Made by a program: the position numbers and the translations under genes
The notes under the pieces: model-generated
Told to the model about the DNA's origin: nothing
The model's input: the letters and a program-made list of their open reading frames with translations, nothing else
Database searches by the model: none
Shown here: in pieces, positions 36,101 through 47,900 of the stretch
Layout of the letters: each line of letters begins with the position of its first letter
How positions within the stretch are numbered: position 1 is the first letter of the stretch
NCBI RefSeq assembly: GCF_042242105.1
Contig: NC_092012.1
Location: forward strand, 21,994,043 to 22,058,042
From: Pempheris klunzingeri
Taxonomy: Eukaryota > Chordata > Actinopteri > Acropomatiformes > Pempheridae
DNA length: 64,000 nucleotides
Reading direction: 5' to 3'

Positions 36101-37853
36101 CAGGCTTTCACTGCAGCCTCTTTCAGTTGTGGTTTGTTTTGGTAGGTTTCTCCCTTCAGTCTGCTCTTTAGCAGGTAAAATGCATGCTCTACAGGGTTGA
36201 AGTCTGGAGACTGACTTGGCCAGTCTAAAACCTCCCACTTCTTGCCCCTGATGAACTCCTTTGTTGTTTTGGCAGTGTGTTTTGAATCATTATCTTGCTG
36301 CACCATGAAGGATCTCCCAATCAGTTTGGTCTTTCTTTAAATTGGCAGACAAAATGTTTCTGTAGACTTCTGAGCTCATTTTGCTGCTGCCATCATGTGT
36401 TACATCATCAATGAAGATGAATGAGCCCATCCCAGAAGAAGCCATGCAAGCCCAAGCCATGACATTACCTCCACTGTGTTTCACAGATGAGCTTGTATGT
36501 TTGGGATCATGAGCAGATCCTCTCTTTCTCCAAACTTTAGCCTTTCCATCACTTTGGTAAAGGTTCATCTTTGTCTCATCGGTCCATAAAACTTTGTCCC
36601 AGAATTTTTAGGCTTGTCTCTGGACTTTTTGGCAAATTCCAGCCTGGCCTTCCTATTCTTCTTGCTAATGAGTGGTTTGCATCTTCTGGTGTAGCCTCTG
36701 TACTTTTGTTCATGAAGTCTTCTGCGAACAGTAGACTGTGACACCTTCTCTCCTGCCCTCTGGAGGTTGATGCTGATGTCAACAGTTGTTTTAGGGTCTT
36801 TCTTTACCGCTCTCACAATGTTTCTGTTGTCAGCTGCTGCTATTTTTCTTGGTCTACCTGTTCGACGTCTGTTACTTAGTACACCAGTGGTTTCTTTCTT
36901 CTTCAGGACATTCCAAATGGTTGTTCTGGCTATGGCCAATGTTTGTGCAGTGACTGATTGATTTTCCATCTTCTCTCAGCTTCACAATTGCTTGTTTTTC
37001 ACCCATGGACAGCTCTCTGGTTTTCTTGTTGGTTATGCCTCTAACTATAAATGCAGTCTGCACAGGCAAAACCTAAATCTGAAACTGAACGTAGACATTC
37101 AGCACTATTTATTGTTTGAATAATCAATGTAACAGGACACACCAGGCCAACAAAACACACCTGTCAGTTACATGTTCCAATACTTTTGCTCACATGAAAA
37201 ATGGGTGGGTTCAAACAAAAGGTGCTAACTTCTAAGTTGTGTATCAGATCCAGATGTAAATACCTGGAAATAAAAGCTGAAATGTTGATCTCTTGTCTCA
37301 TATTCATCTTTTGATGTCAAACCCAAATATTTTCAGTCTACAGCAAAAATAAAGGAATTGGCCTCACTGTTCCAATACTTTTGGAGGGGAGTGTAAATAG
37401 CCTTGAGTGAATATCAGATTGACAGGCACATAGGTGTACTCCTGCTAATTCCTATGGATTTTATCTCTTGTATTTATTCAATTGCTCATAAAGGCATTTT
37501 GAGGTCTGTACCGCTCCTATTAGTGACATCTTTAATCTCTGATCTTTTCACAGCAGTATTACCTGTTGCTGTCTGTTTGTAGTGGAGTGGCAGCCATAAT
37601 CTTCTTCAGTATTTGCTGCAAAAAGCACCAAAGAACAATCCAGGTAGGAAGTTTATTTCTTCAAAGATTAATCTGCTGGATGCTCACAAAAATATCTTCA
37701 AAATGTTTTAGCTGCTGTAAGTAGCTCATGTCTGCTGTGTTTTTTGTTTTTTTTTTACTACAGAGTACTTCTCTCTTTGAAGCGCATGTGGAACCCATGT
37801 CAGATGTGCTGTGGCCAAATGCGAAGGAAATCCTCTTCTCTGCTGTTAGTTGA
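33197..37853 (+). CDS. Predicted small two-pass membrane protein, 5 exons, 120 aa, unrecognised
   Basis: I assembled this from splice signals. Coding exons: 33197-33214 (ATG, encodes MADQIG, donor GTAAGA), 34633-34726 (acceptor after a T tract, donor GTACAG), 35370-35440 (acceptor CTTTTTCAG, donor GTTTGT), 37554-37643 (acceptor TTTTCACAG, donor GTAGGA), 37764-37853 (acceptor after a long T tract, ends TGA). Lengths of 18, 94, 71, 90 and 90 sum to 363, all phases match, and no internal stop occurs. The protein has a basic N-terminal part (KRYPRLRIVNSLRNRHIQ), a hydrophobic segment at about 43-55 (FFCLVVSFLVTV), KRALSQ, a second at about 63-83 (YYLLLSVCSGVAAIIFF), basic CCKKHQRTIQ, and an acidic-to-hydrophobic tail. 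I do not recognise it. Further upstream exons are possible, and chance assembly is not excluded. Confidence 0.5.
33318..33700 (-). repeat. LINE-type 3' end repeat (AAGAT-tailed)
   Basis: It begins with AAGATAAGATAGGATAAGAT, then CCTTTATTTATCTCCCAAGG, then A-rich repeats of ACAAATAT-like words and a unique part ending GATGGTATGAAGGAGCCGTC. The complementary tail (TTATCTTATCTTATCT) closes the repeat at 55664-55711. It lies in the first intron of the small membrane-protein prediction. Confidence 0.6.
34106..34578 (-). mobile_element. Candidate solo LTR (473 bp)
   Basis: On the minus strand the block starts TGTTAGGAAATAG and ends GAACTAACA, so the termini TGTTAG and CTAACA are perfect 6-bp inverted repeats. 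Inside, on the same strand, there is a TATA-like ATACATGTTGCATATATGC and a CT-rich ATCTCTGTCTCTGAGAG near the 3' end, as in retroviral-type U3-R-U5 layouts. No internal gag, pol or env sequence lies next to it, and I could not find a matching target duplication. It therefore remains a candidate for an old, recombined endogenous LTR. Confidence 0.45.
35570..35640 (-). repeat. Short LINE 3'-tail fragment
   Basis: CAATCAATCAATGAATCAATC followed by TTTCCATAAAGAGCAGGTCT matches pieces of the L2-like tail seen at 12917-13010, with the middle part deleted. Confidence 0.55.
35748..37393 (-). mobile_element. Tc1-like DNA transposon, nearly complete (1.65 kb)
   Basis: TA flanks both ends, and the termini read CACTCCCCTCCAAAAGTATT and its exact complement at 37374-37393. 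The inverted repeats are long and nearly identical (about 200 bases, including CAACTTAGAAG and TCCAGATGTAAATACCTGG). The minus-strand transposase is split into adjacent frames: 36872-37069, 36565-36969 (GRPRKIAA, STVRRRLHEQ), 36290-36568 (TDETK just before, then MNLYQSDGKAKVWR, HSGGNVMAWACM) and 36001-36306 (QQDNDSKHTA, DFNPVEH, ending SKGFATKY). All three acidic catalytic positions survive, but a few single-base frameshifts break the frame. This looks like the youngest copy in the window. It lies in the third intron of the small membrane-protein prediction. Confidence 0.93.
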
Positions 37854-40127
37854 TGCACCTTGGGCTTGATGATGGTTTGGTGTGTGTCTTGGACAGGCAT
37901 TCTGGTGAAGGTTCAAATCTTACCCCAGAGTGGTTAAGCTATAGCAATATATTTAATTACATTTATTGTAATTGGTTTATTAAATTGAATGTCTAACGAT
38001 GTCTTCAAACCTTTATTATTGCTGATTAGTTATTAAAAAAAAAGTCATAGTGAGCAATAATCTTCTCCAGATACTTTTTTTTTATTCTGAACGTGTCTGT
38101 TGGTTGTCAAATATTCTCTTGTCTAGGTCAAAAACAACACGGGTAAAAAATAAAAGTAAAAAAAAATGACAATAAAAAGACTTAACTGGAAAGTGATAAT
38201 GAGGCTGATTCAATTTGTTTTTTTTAAAAGATGTAGCATCACTGTGTGTAGGTGACTGACAGGCTAGCAGATTTTTTTCTTGTGAGAGGTTTGTAATATA
38301 AATAAAGTCATGGCTTGTTTCATTGTCTTTCATTTTCATGACTTTCTCTAAGGGCCTCCATGCAAAGGTTGCATGCTTTGTGTCTTTAGTCCACTGTAAT
38401 CTGACTATGGGGTGTCCAGTTATTCTTGAAAACTCCCAAGATGAATCAGATGATACATTGACTCCTGTCCCAAAGACAAAGGACAAACAGTTCATATTGA
38501 AATATCAAAGTAGTGTCTTTGTCATGTGTTTGCTGTGTTTTCATGTAAAGAACGCTGCAAGGAACAAAGCTATAAGGCAGACATAGAAGCAGCTAGAGGA
38601 AACAGAGTTCAGTGATGGTACAACACAGCAGTTTGTCAGTTGTAATTGGCTCTAGCCCCCCTGTGAAAGTTTAGCTATAACAAAAAAAGAGATGTATTCT
38701 TATACATGTGGACATGCTCATGATACTTATACAGTTATTAGGTTAAAGGCAATTCTTTGACCCATTGACCTTACTGAAATGATCCCAGTAGGTAGAAAAA
38801 TCAAAACTGAAAACAGTCACTTGAAGTTTCAGCTTCAAAGACATTTGCAATAAACTAAGGGTAGAACCATGTTCTTTAGGTTCATGTGTACATAAGAAAA
38901 ATGGAGACTGGTGGGCAACATTAATAACCAAATGCTTTAGTTTTTTGTCCGGCAAACTGACACATTAAAATTCAAGGGAACATAATCAGTTCCTAAATGT
39001 TGTTCATATTTATTGAGTCCCAGGCTGAAAGGAGTTGAGATGGGTTCATAGAAACACAAGATCTTAATCTATGAGAGGGCATATTGCTTATCTATTACCA
39101 ATCAGCAGCTGTAGATTTAGTCTCTGTTTGAGTTTAGACTGTTGGCAGAGCAATAATGGGAATGAACACCTGGTATTCATTTCACTGAGCACTTTTTGAA
39201 TGGTTTGTGTGGCATCTCTGATATTTTTGACGCAGACACATTTATCTACATTGTTGCGTCATTTGTATTCCATCTTCACCAGATGTATCACATCATACAG
39301 TCTCACAGTCTCTGTGAAAGCAAACTGAAACTGATACTGGTTTTAATATGTGCTTGAAAGCCTCATTTGAATTTCTAAAAAGCTTTTCTGAAGGTTAATT
39401 CCAAAGGTCCGCATGTCATTGAAAGGACAGGTGCTCTGTTCAAAGAGATTGGCATGTTTTGCTGTTAATTTCCAATCCGTGCTGGCAGTAAAAACAATGC
39501 AGCCATGGCCTCTTAAATTGAGCTAAGCACCTACAGTGAAGCAGAGACTTTAATCCTTTTCTCTGTCAACTTTTTGGTTTGTCATTGTTCTGATTTGACT
39601 TTTCATACATATATTCTAATACATTCGTGTTTAGTAAGTTGCATGTGACATTCTGCCTCAGCAACATTGTATTTAACAACAGCATGCAAAAAAATGCATT
39701 AAACCACTTAAGCTATGTTATCCCTTTCCACAAAGACGTTAAATTAAATGTAATATTTACCTTTTTATACATTTATTTCCTCCCTGGTATAATCAGGCCA
39801 TCACTAAGGTACAAGCAATCAGCATAAGTGACAGTGCCAGGGACAATTTGAAAATTGTATGCCTTGCTAAGCTAAAGGATGACCTGTTGCATGGTTGAAA
39901 GCTTCAAGACACTTGTTAGTGGAACTCTGAACCACATATTAACAGAACGCTGAAACAAATTAATTGAAGTTGGAAAAAGGAGTAGACTGACATTTTGTGA
40001 ATTATGCCTTGTCACTTATCGAGTTAGATATGACAGTGATCCACAGTACACCACTCTGTACAGTGCATAGCAAGCTACACACTGTATCTCTATGAATTAT
40101 TTAGTGTACATGATTTCACATTGAGAA
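37854..40127. other. Spacer between the small membrane-protein prediction and the GnRH receptor
   Basis: I see no supported gene. A possible polyadenylation signal AATAAA lies near 38300, downstream of the TGA at 37851. The 137-codon minus frame at 38082-38495 has no domain and no splice partner. Confidence 0.4.
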
Positions 40128-40330
40128 AAGGTAAATGGTAAACGGTCTGTATTTGTATTTGTATTTGTATAGCACCTTTCTGGTCATTTCAACTACTCAA
40201 AGCGCTTTTACATCACATCCTCACATTCACAATTCACACATCATTCATTCAGGAGGAATCTGTGTTGGAGGGGATTATTCTTTCACACACACTGAAGCTG
40301 CTTCAGGACCAAGTTGTGGTTCAGTGTCTT
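40128..40330 (-). repeat. SINE/LINE 3'-end repeat, reverse copy
   Basis: The left end reads GGTAAATGGTAAACGGTCTG, followed by three tandem TATTTG units, AGCACCTTTCTGGTCATTTC, and CACTCAAAGCGCTTTTACATC-like text. Its complement matches the 3' half of the SINE-like repeat at 29345-29566, including a GTAGTTGAAATGACCAG stretch. This is a widespread fish repeat type. Confidence 0.65.
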
Positions 40331-41234
40331 TGACATGTACCCCCGATCTTGTGATTAATGGTTTTACTGCTGTAGATTAAAGTATTTATTTTGTAAGTGC
40401 AAGTTGCTGTGATTTTCAGTGTTGGACTACTTAAAGTTATGTTATGCCACTTGCCTGCATCTGACATTCCTCTAAACATCAAGACTGGATGAGATGATAT
40501 AGGCACTGTAACTGAGCCTGATCTGTTTCTATCATTCTTTGTTCTGAACAAAAGAAGAAAATGCATCTTTTTTCTGAAGAGCTGAAGGTGATTTTTAAAG
40601 TTGTTTTTTTTAAAGTTACAATTATTTGTTATCTTTGTGACATATCAATTTGTCACAAATCAAGGGTAGAAATGGCTTTTATATTCAGACGTTATGACTC
40701 ACCACTGATTATAGGCAGCAGTCCCCTCAGCAATCCTACTGCTACTCATCTCTACAGACATAGATGTGTTTGCATAAGAAAAATGCACAGAAATTGCATG
40801 GCACTGCTGTATGACAAAACATTTTTGAGCATATATTTCCATCTATCTGTGTGATTTTTTTTTTTTCTCTCTCCACGGTGCTTTTTGTGATATTACCTCT
40901 GAAAATCATCATCATTTCCAACAATAATGGATTCACAAAGGACACCTCAAATCCCAGTGAATACATTTAATTCAAGATGACCACAAGTTACAATTCACAG
41001 AGCACTAAATATTCCTTCTTATGTTATTGTAGTGAAAATAATGTACTTCTTTAATGAAACTCTTCAAGGAAATGCAAAGTTCTATAAGTTCTATCATGTT
41101 ACAAATTGTGAAGTAAGCCAAAATGACACAGAGTATTCAAGGAATATAGGATCCCACTGAGACAGTCAGACATGGACTAAATCTGAATAAATAATGACTA
41201 ATAGCAGTTATATTCTGTCCATATGGTGCTCTCC
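40331..41234. other. Downstream flank of the GnRH receptor
   Basis: Likely 3' UTR and flank on the minus strand. No coding frame or repeat that I recognise. A candidate polyadenylation signal on the minus strand (TTTATT on the plus strand) occurs near 40385. Confidence 0.35.
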
Positions 41235-43330
41235 TCATATGGTGCTCTCGGGGCTAGACTGATTCAGATCTCTCTCTGCATCACTGTCTACTGTCAAAAA
41301 GCTGTTTCTTGGTAACATCCACTCTGCCTTGCTGTGATTATCACTGCACAACATGAGCCTCTCCTGGTTTGCAGGGCTCACCTCTCTTTTCAGAGGCAAA
41401 GAGTTGGCTGTACAAGTGAAAGATCCAGTTAAAACTGTGTTATTATCCAGGTCGGATGCTCTTGAAGCATTGCAGTAATACCTGCGGAGCCCCTTTCGGA
41501 AATGAATGGTGAACAGGCCATAGATGACTGGGTCCAGGCAGGCATTGACAAGCCCAAAGATGAACAGGATGTGGGTCAGTGAATGAGAGACTTTCCCCTC
41601 CAGGTCGTCAGGGAAGAACCAGTACCACAGGCCCAGCAGGTAGTATGGAGTCCAGCAGATAATGAAAGACGACACGATCACAATACTCATTTTTAGAGTT
41701 CTCATCCGGGCTTTGGGGATGTTGTTCTTCGAACACCGTAAATGCATTTCATTGAAGGGCACTAGGAGCAGAACAAAACATCGCACACATTAGGAAAGGC
41801 TTGGATGCAAACAAAGGATAAAACCATTATTCAGTGTGCAAAATGAAGCATTAGTATTGCCTTTTGCATTCAAATTTAGTGAAAATATAACCATTCTTCA
41901 TTCCTCAAGATTAGAAGAGTTGCTTTGCAATGCATTTGAAAGGTCGGTTCACCCAAAGTTTCTCACTTAATGCAGACAGATTTAGTTTTATTGGGTTTCT
42001 GTCTCTGCTCACAGCCCTGAAAAGTGTCCCTAGCACCATTTTTCACATTTTTCATCATCTTCATATAAAAGGGTAAAACATACTATGCCGCAGCAGTCAT
42101 ATAAGCTAATCACTTACTTAAATCATCAACAGAGGTTAAGACTTGATTTGAACTTACAGTTGTCCTTTTTCAGTCGTTTGGAGATCTCACAGAAGATCCT
42201 CGTGTAACAGGTGATCATGATGACCAGCGGCAGCAGGAACAGGCACGAAAAAGTGAACATGTTGTAGGCAGTTTCATGCCAGTGAGTGACAAAACTTCCA
42301 CGTGTCGTACACTGAGTGAAGTCCTTGGGGTGGATGATGGTCACATTGTGAAAAAGGAAAATCTGAGGATGGAAAAGAAACAATAATTAGAAGGGCTTTT
42401 TTTCATTCATATTCATATTAGATAACAAACATGGATACTCCTCAGTGATGACTTCCCATGCTCTGATTGATCTGCCGGGGATAGAGGCTGTCTCAGGGCA
42501 ATGTAGTAACCCACTTACCTAAAATGCTACTAAGTCATGCAGATAGTTCATAATGTATTGGTCCTCGTCTGCACAACCTCTCACATGGCGATTAATACAT
42601 TTTCATGTTAACAAAACAAAACATTAGTAAGAAACTCTCCTTGCCACTGCCAACCATACATTTCATACTTCTCATCAGCAGTTTCTGTGGAAAGGATTAT
42701 TTATGGACATGAATTTTAAAACACATAAAACGCATAATCTCATGAAAATCAGCCTCAACCTCTGGCCTGTATGTACCTTACCTGAGGGATTGACAGCAGG
42801 ATGCTCATGCCCCACGCCACAGTCAGCATGACTCTGTTCCTCTGTCTGGCCTTATTGATAGCCAGAGGGTTGAGGATGGCTGACTGTCTATCCAGACTGA
42901 TCACCACAGTGACAAAGGCACAGGAGTACATCGCCTGCAGCTTAAGAAACATCAGTAGCCTGCAGGCAAAATCCCCGGCAAGCCACTGGACTGTAATGTT
43001 CCACACAGCATCTACAGGCATCACAATGAAGGTCACCAGCAGATCAGCCACCGTCAGATTGATTATCAGCACCCTGACGTGTGATTTGCGCTTCCCGTCA
43101 GTGTGTGCTGCCCACAGCACGGCCAGGTTGCAAAAAGCTGATATGCCACAGAGAATGCAGGTGATGATCACTCTGACTTTGGCTGCTGTGGTGAATGTGG
43201 GCAGCTGCAGGACGCCACCCCCTGCCGTCCAGTTTGAGGGCGGCTTGTAGAAGTTGCCGCTGGTGTTCAGTTTGTGATCTGTCATCGCATGATACATGGT
43301 CAGTACAGAGTCACACAGAGTGGTGTTCAT
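41235..43330 (-). CDS. gnrhr: Gonadotropin-releasing hormone receptor, tailed (non-mammalian) type, 3 exons, 426 aa
   Basis: A rhodopsin-family GPCR for the decapeptide GnRH, normally coupled to Gq in pituitary cells. Exons: 43330-42782, 42362-42158 and 41761-41235 (549, 205 and 527 nt, phases 0 and 1), the usual GnRH-receptor arrangement of introns in TM4 and the third loop. Seen in the protein: N-glycosylation sites NTT, NTS and NWT near the N-terminus, Asp96 in TM2 (VADLL), DRQSAILNPL in place of DRY, Cys123 and Cys201 for the extracellular disulfide, KRLKKDN at the exon 2 end followed by SKNNIPKARMRTLKM, CWTPYYLLGLWYWF in TM6, and Asp328-Pro in TM7 (DPVIYG). A Ser/Thr-rich cytoplasmic tail of about 90 residues follows TM7, which mammalian type I receptors lack. 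The start has A at -3. The teleost subtype is not resolved. Confidence 0.95.
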
Positions 43331-43374
43331 TTTCTGAGACGTGCGGAGGAAGACACATCCTGCTCATCCACCAT
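43327..43374 (-). promoter_or_regulatory. uORF of 15 codons overlapping the GnRH-receptor start (ATGA)
   Basis: On the minus strand an ATG at 43374 opens a 15-codon frame ending in TGA at 43329-43327. That TGA shares bases with the receptor ATG at 43330-43328 (ATGA). The uORF lies inside the first coding exon downstream of a plausible splice acceptor (TTGTTACCAG, exon from 43385), so it should be in the mRNA. Termination-reinitiation or repression of the receptor is plausible but untested. Confidence 0.65.
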
Positions 43375-44618
43375 GAAGATCAGCGCTGGTAACAAGAGGG
43401 AGGCAATGAGAGGAAATCAATAAGGTACAGTACAGATGAGTCAAGGGCCAGGGACTGGGCGCAGATCATGCAAACACATTTGGATAACTAAAGAAATACA
43501 AACATCCCATGAATGACTAATACAGAAGCTCATTAGGAGGCACACAGTATATCTAGCTAATATTACAGTACATGGCGTAAACTCCCATGAATGAAGTCCT
43601 AAAGTGCATGTACAGACATGATGTGCTGTTCCTCACTTAGTAACCAAAAGCACCATGGGAACAGGAGAGATGACTATAAAGTGTATAGATGTAATAATTA
43701 ATGGTTATTAAAATATCACAATAACAATATTCTATATAATCAATAACAATATGAAAAATAAAAATACAAGGGTCATTATTCTTTCTCTGTTGGGAGAGCC
43801 CAAGTTGTTTCACAAGAAACAGAAAAAAAATATCTTTATAAGTTTGACTAAATGCAAACAGGAAACAGATGCAGTATCGCCTACATCTGCACAGCAAAAA
43901 CAAAGCTTTTATTATTGAGATCAGGCTGATCCTGTGCATGCAAACACCACATGGACTATCTGCTGCAAGCGTTTCCGGAGTAATTCCCACTGTAAGCCAA
44001 TAATAAATAATGAAATAAAAATACAAATAAATGAAACAGCATCACATTGGTAGGTATTATATATGATGTTCAAGGCACTGGTCACAATTAAGCACAATTA
44101 CGCATACAGGCATGCACTGTTAAGTGTTACATCTAAAAAAAAGATTTTGACGAAATGTTCTGTCAATAATCAATCTCAAAAGATTCTTTTAAAAAAGGTA
44201 ACCGCACACATACTGACAAGTCAAGAATATTTTGATATCTGACGTCAGACATATTATTATTATAAATGAAGACATTTGAGACATCTGCAGTCAAATCACA
44301 CTGAATATCCCTACAACTGAAAACTGTCAACCTGATCCACAGATGGCTGGTTTCATCCACGCAGACACCCAGTCCCACCTAAAATGATTTGAAAAACACC
44401 CTGATCAGATCAATAAAAACACATCTGTTGTCCGCGTCTGCGAAAAGAAATACAAATAAATCAATGTTATTTAAGATGTGCCAATATTGCGCACAGTATT
44501 TTAATTCCCACATTTTGCACTAGTTGCAAAAGTGGTCTAAAAACCAAACCATAAGACAAGTGTATCTGTGAATTCGAACGGCTGCCAGATTAATACGCGA
44601 AAAAAACCCAAAACTTAC

Positions 44619-44815
44619 GCTCTTACGAATTGGACAGGGCTGTGGTTTTAGCCTCTTGCGCCCATGTGGAAGCCGAAATGTTTAAGAGTCACAGCTGGTC
44701 GGAGGCTTCGTCGGTGTTTGTGCCCTTTTGTTTTGCACAGGTTGGCTGCTTGCACGGCAACATGTTCACCAACACCTTCTACAGCTGTCCAGGTCTTCTG
44801 CCATGCAGTGCGTCC
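44619..44815 (-). other. gnrhr: Candidate 5' non-coding exon of the GnRH receptor
   Basis: On the minus strand a good donor, GAGC then GTAAGT, ends a GC-rich block at 44619. The acceptor TTGTTACCAG at about 43386-43395 precedes the coding exon, giving a 1.2-kb leader intron. The block starts about 30 bases after a TATA-like GGATAAAAG. No transcript evidence is available here, so this is inference from signals. Confidence 0.45.
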
Positions 44816-44829
44816 TGCGCGCCTCCAGC

Positions 44830-44905
44830 CGCTCCACTTTTATCCATATACCAATCAGAGCCATGCGACATAAAGCCCCGGGGTGTGGTCTGACCTCAAC
44901 CTCAT
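44830..44905 (-). promoter_or_regulatory. Candidate GnRH-receptor promoter
   Basis: On the minus strand, in order: GAGGTCAGA (nuclear-receptor half-site), CCACACCCC (CACCC box), CTGATTGG (inverted CCAAT box, 44851-44858) and GGATAAAAG (TATA-like, 44837-44845). Spacing fits a start near 44812. The half-site resembles but does not match the SF-1 consensus. Confidence 0.45.
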
Positions 44906-47900
44906 TCACTGACACATTTCTTAGAAAAGATAAGAAACACGTGAGGGCGAGTAAATTATGACTGACAATCACTCATTTCTAAATAAATTCCAGGGAGGAT
45001 TATTCTGAATTATAAAATCAGTTTGGAATGTGTCTGTGGTGTGTGAATTCACTCAGTATTACATAAGACATGAATCATGAGATGGGACACAGGCAGCTGA
45101 GACCCAGAACTGCTTGAGAAACAACATTCTCTTTGACCATGAGAAATATGTCTAAACAACAAGAGGATGCCAGTCTGTCACCTGAATTTGAAGATTAGAG
45201 AGAACGTGGTACATTTTTAAGGTACCGAGGTCAGGCATCTTATCATCAGCACTCAGATGGCGTTCCTGAGTGACAAGCTGATCATGACTGAATCAGCACT
45301 GTGACAACTTTTCACACAACTGTCCAAACTTGGTTGAAGCCGTCGACTAAATGTGCAGCTGGAGGCATAAGCAGTTAGTTTAAGTGAAAGTGGCACTGAT
45401 CTCCTCCTCTAACTTTGTAAAAGCTTTACTTAGGTTCATCTTGGATTATAGAATGGGCAGCCATGATGGCTAATGGAAAATGTTAATCTCTTCACCATCA
45501 TTAACTTGTTTACACCTCGTGTGACACAAGATGACAACAGTAACAAAAGAATTAAATGTCAGTTCTATGTACATCTGGCATATCTTTACAGGGGTCTCTC
45601 CAAGGGCCATCTATTCTAACAAAACGATTACAGAGCTTTAATAAATAATTCTATGCAAATCTAACTAGTGGGGTCTGTTTCCATGGTAATTTCACACTGA
45701 AAGTTGAACACAGGTTAAGGCGAGGAGGAGAGAGGACAGAGATTAATTAAAGCAGCCTTTCAACTCAGAGCACATTCCTCCTCCTTATCCATTCCAGTCC
45801 AAAAAAAATAGAAAATACAAAAGGCAGAGAGCGAGGGCTACCATCAGGTCATAATTAGGCTACATTATCAAAGGTCCATTACATAGTAGCGCTGTATGTC
45901 AAACTGAAGCAAAGTGAGGGCACTAGTGTGATGAACTGAATCTGGCTCTTCTGTCATATTATTGTTTGATGAATTCCCTGAAATTGAAACATAATGAAGG
46001 CAGTCATTTTTTTGTTAGTATATAAAGGCCAGTGCTGTATCATGATCTCAGATGGATGAGTCATTGGTTATTTAGCCTGAGACTGGGTTGTCTGTGTATT
46101 CCTCTGGGTTCCTCTGTACACTAATGTTTATGTCTGCATCCACCGCATATTCATTTTATTGAAGTAAACGTTCAGTGCCAAATGAACTGAGAAATAGATT
46201 TGGCAGTGTCTCTCAAGGAGCCATCGCTGCTCTTTAAACAGCTGAAATGGAACATTATAACATTCTCAAATTACAATCCGTGAGATCTCAGACTGTTATA
46301 CCCTCACTGAGTATCCCCCATTTTCCATGCAAAGAAATGTCAGCGCCTAAGAGCAGGTCCCTCTTCAAAAGACTTGGATAACAGTTTTAAGACAGTTTTA
46401 AGAAGAAAATAAAGCTACCTTCATGTTGAATTAATATATTTTTCTGCTTCCCCACCCCACATATCACCTCATGACTCAAAGTATATCTTGGGGGTGGAGA
46501 GCTGACCCTATCCCCTAGGTTCGGACCTGACTAATATGTGTAGTATGACTCCTTGTTCAACACAGTCAACGCTTCCTCAAGTGTAAATATAGCCTGAGTT
46601 ATTGTATCTTTCACACAGTTGTCAGTGTTTGCCCTGAGGTTTACAGGTTGCTGAAATCCCAGCATTAGTCATTTACAATAAAGGCTGTCAGCGTCAGTAA
46701 GTCACTAACATTTTTTATTTGGAAAGAAGTAAAGATTTTTGAAGTCTCAAACCCTGGCAAACAAATTAAGGTTATACTTACTAGCTTTATTTTTCATTTC
46801 TCTGTATTGTCATTCGTACATTGTTATATCTACTCAATATCGTGGACATCTTACATCTAATCATACTTCCTTGGGAATGTGTTATATAAAGTGTGACTTG
46901 TAGGTTATTCTTTTACGTGCAAATATCTGTCTCTTGTACAAAATATAAACTGCAAAGTCTGAGGATTAATCTAGTGATATTTCCCCAATGGAAAGGCAAC
47001 GCCTGGAGATGGAGTGTTGGTGGACAAGTCTGTGTGTAACAACCACAATAACAGTGCTGTGGTGGAAAGTGACTGTGGATGGATTGTTCAAGTACTGTGC
47101 ATAAGTACAATGTCTTGGGGCAAAGCCCTTTCAGAGAACTGCATCCTGTCTGTTTAAGCTATATTTAGCCGTTGTTCAGTACAATGGTGAACATGGGTGT
47201 CTTTATTTACAGTCAATGGTTGACAGTAGTAATGACGAAAGATGTCACGTAGTAATACTGAACTGAAACAGCGTGAACTGAAGGTTTTTCATAACAAGCT
47301 TCATCTGATAATGTCAATAATTAACAATCATTCAAGCAGAGAGGACAAATGAATCAGTTATCAAGCAGCCCTAACAGCTTAATAATGCACTTACAATCAC
47401 TGTTAAAGCATGTGAGATACTGTGCTGCTTGTATTCCCAACTATATTGAATCTATCTAACTGTTGGTTAGAGCTAAATATGCACAATTCAAATTTATAGA
47501 TGCAAAGACAACTACATTTTTAAGATCAGAGTCTCTGATGTTTCCAGACTTACAATCTACTTAGAAGGAACTGGATAAATCAGTGTATGATCCCCTTCCT
47601 TTGTGGTGTCCTTGTATGCTTGTTGCAGCATCTGTTTCGATTTATTGAGATGGATTAATTTCCCTGGTTCCAATTTAGAATAGTTATGTGGTGCTCAACT
47701 CACAGCCAGGAAGGAAGGGAACACGCTGACCTAAAACATGTTGTTATTTGTCATCCTGGTCTTCCGGCTTCATTCACGAGCCCTTGAAGGGAAGTCATGT
47801 CGCAGCGCACCTCAGTGCTTTCTATTCACACTCAATTGTGTTTTTAAGCTATTTGCTCATTTATATGAGATTTAAGGAAAGCTTCAATAAAATCATACTA

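Noticed and set aside
38082..38495. 137-codon minus frame
   Set aside because: It is partly poly-Lys/Phe from A/T runs, has no recognisable domain and no neighbours in phase.
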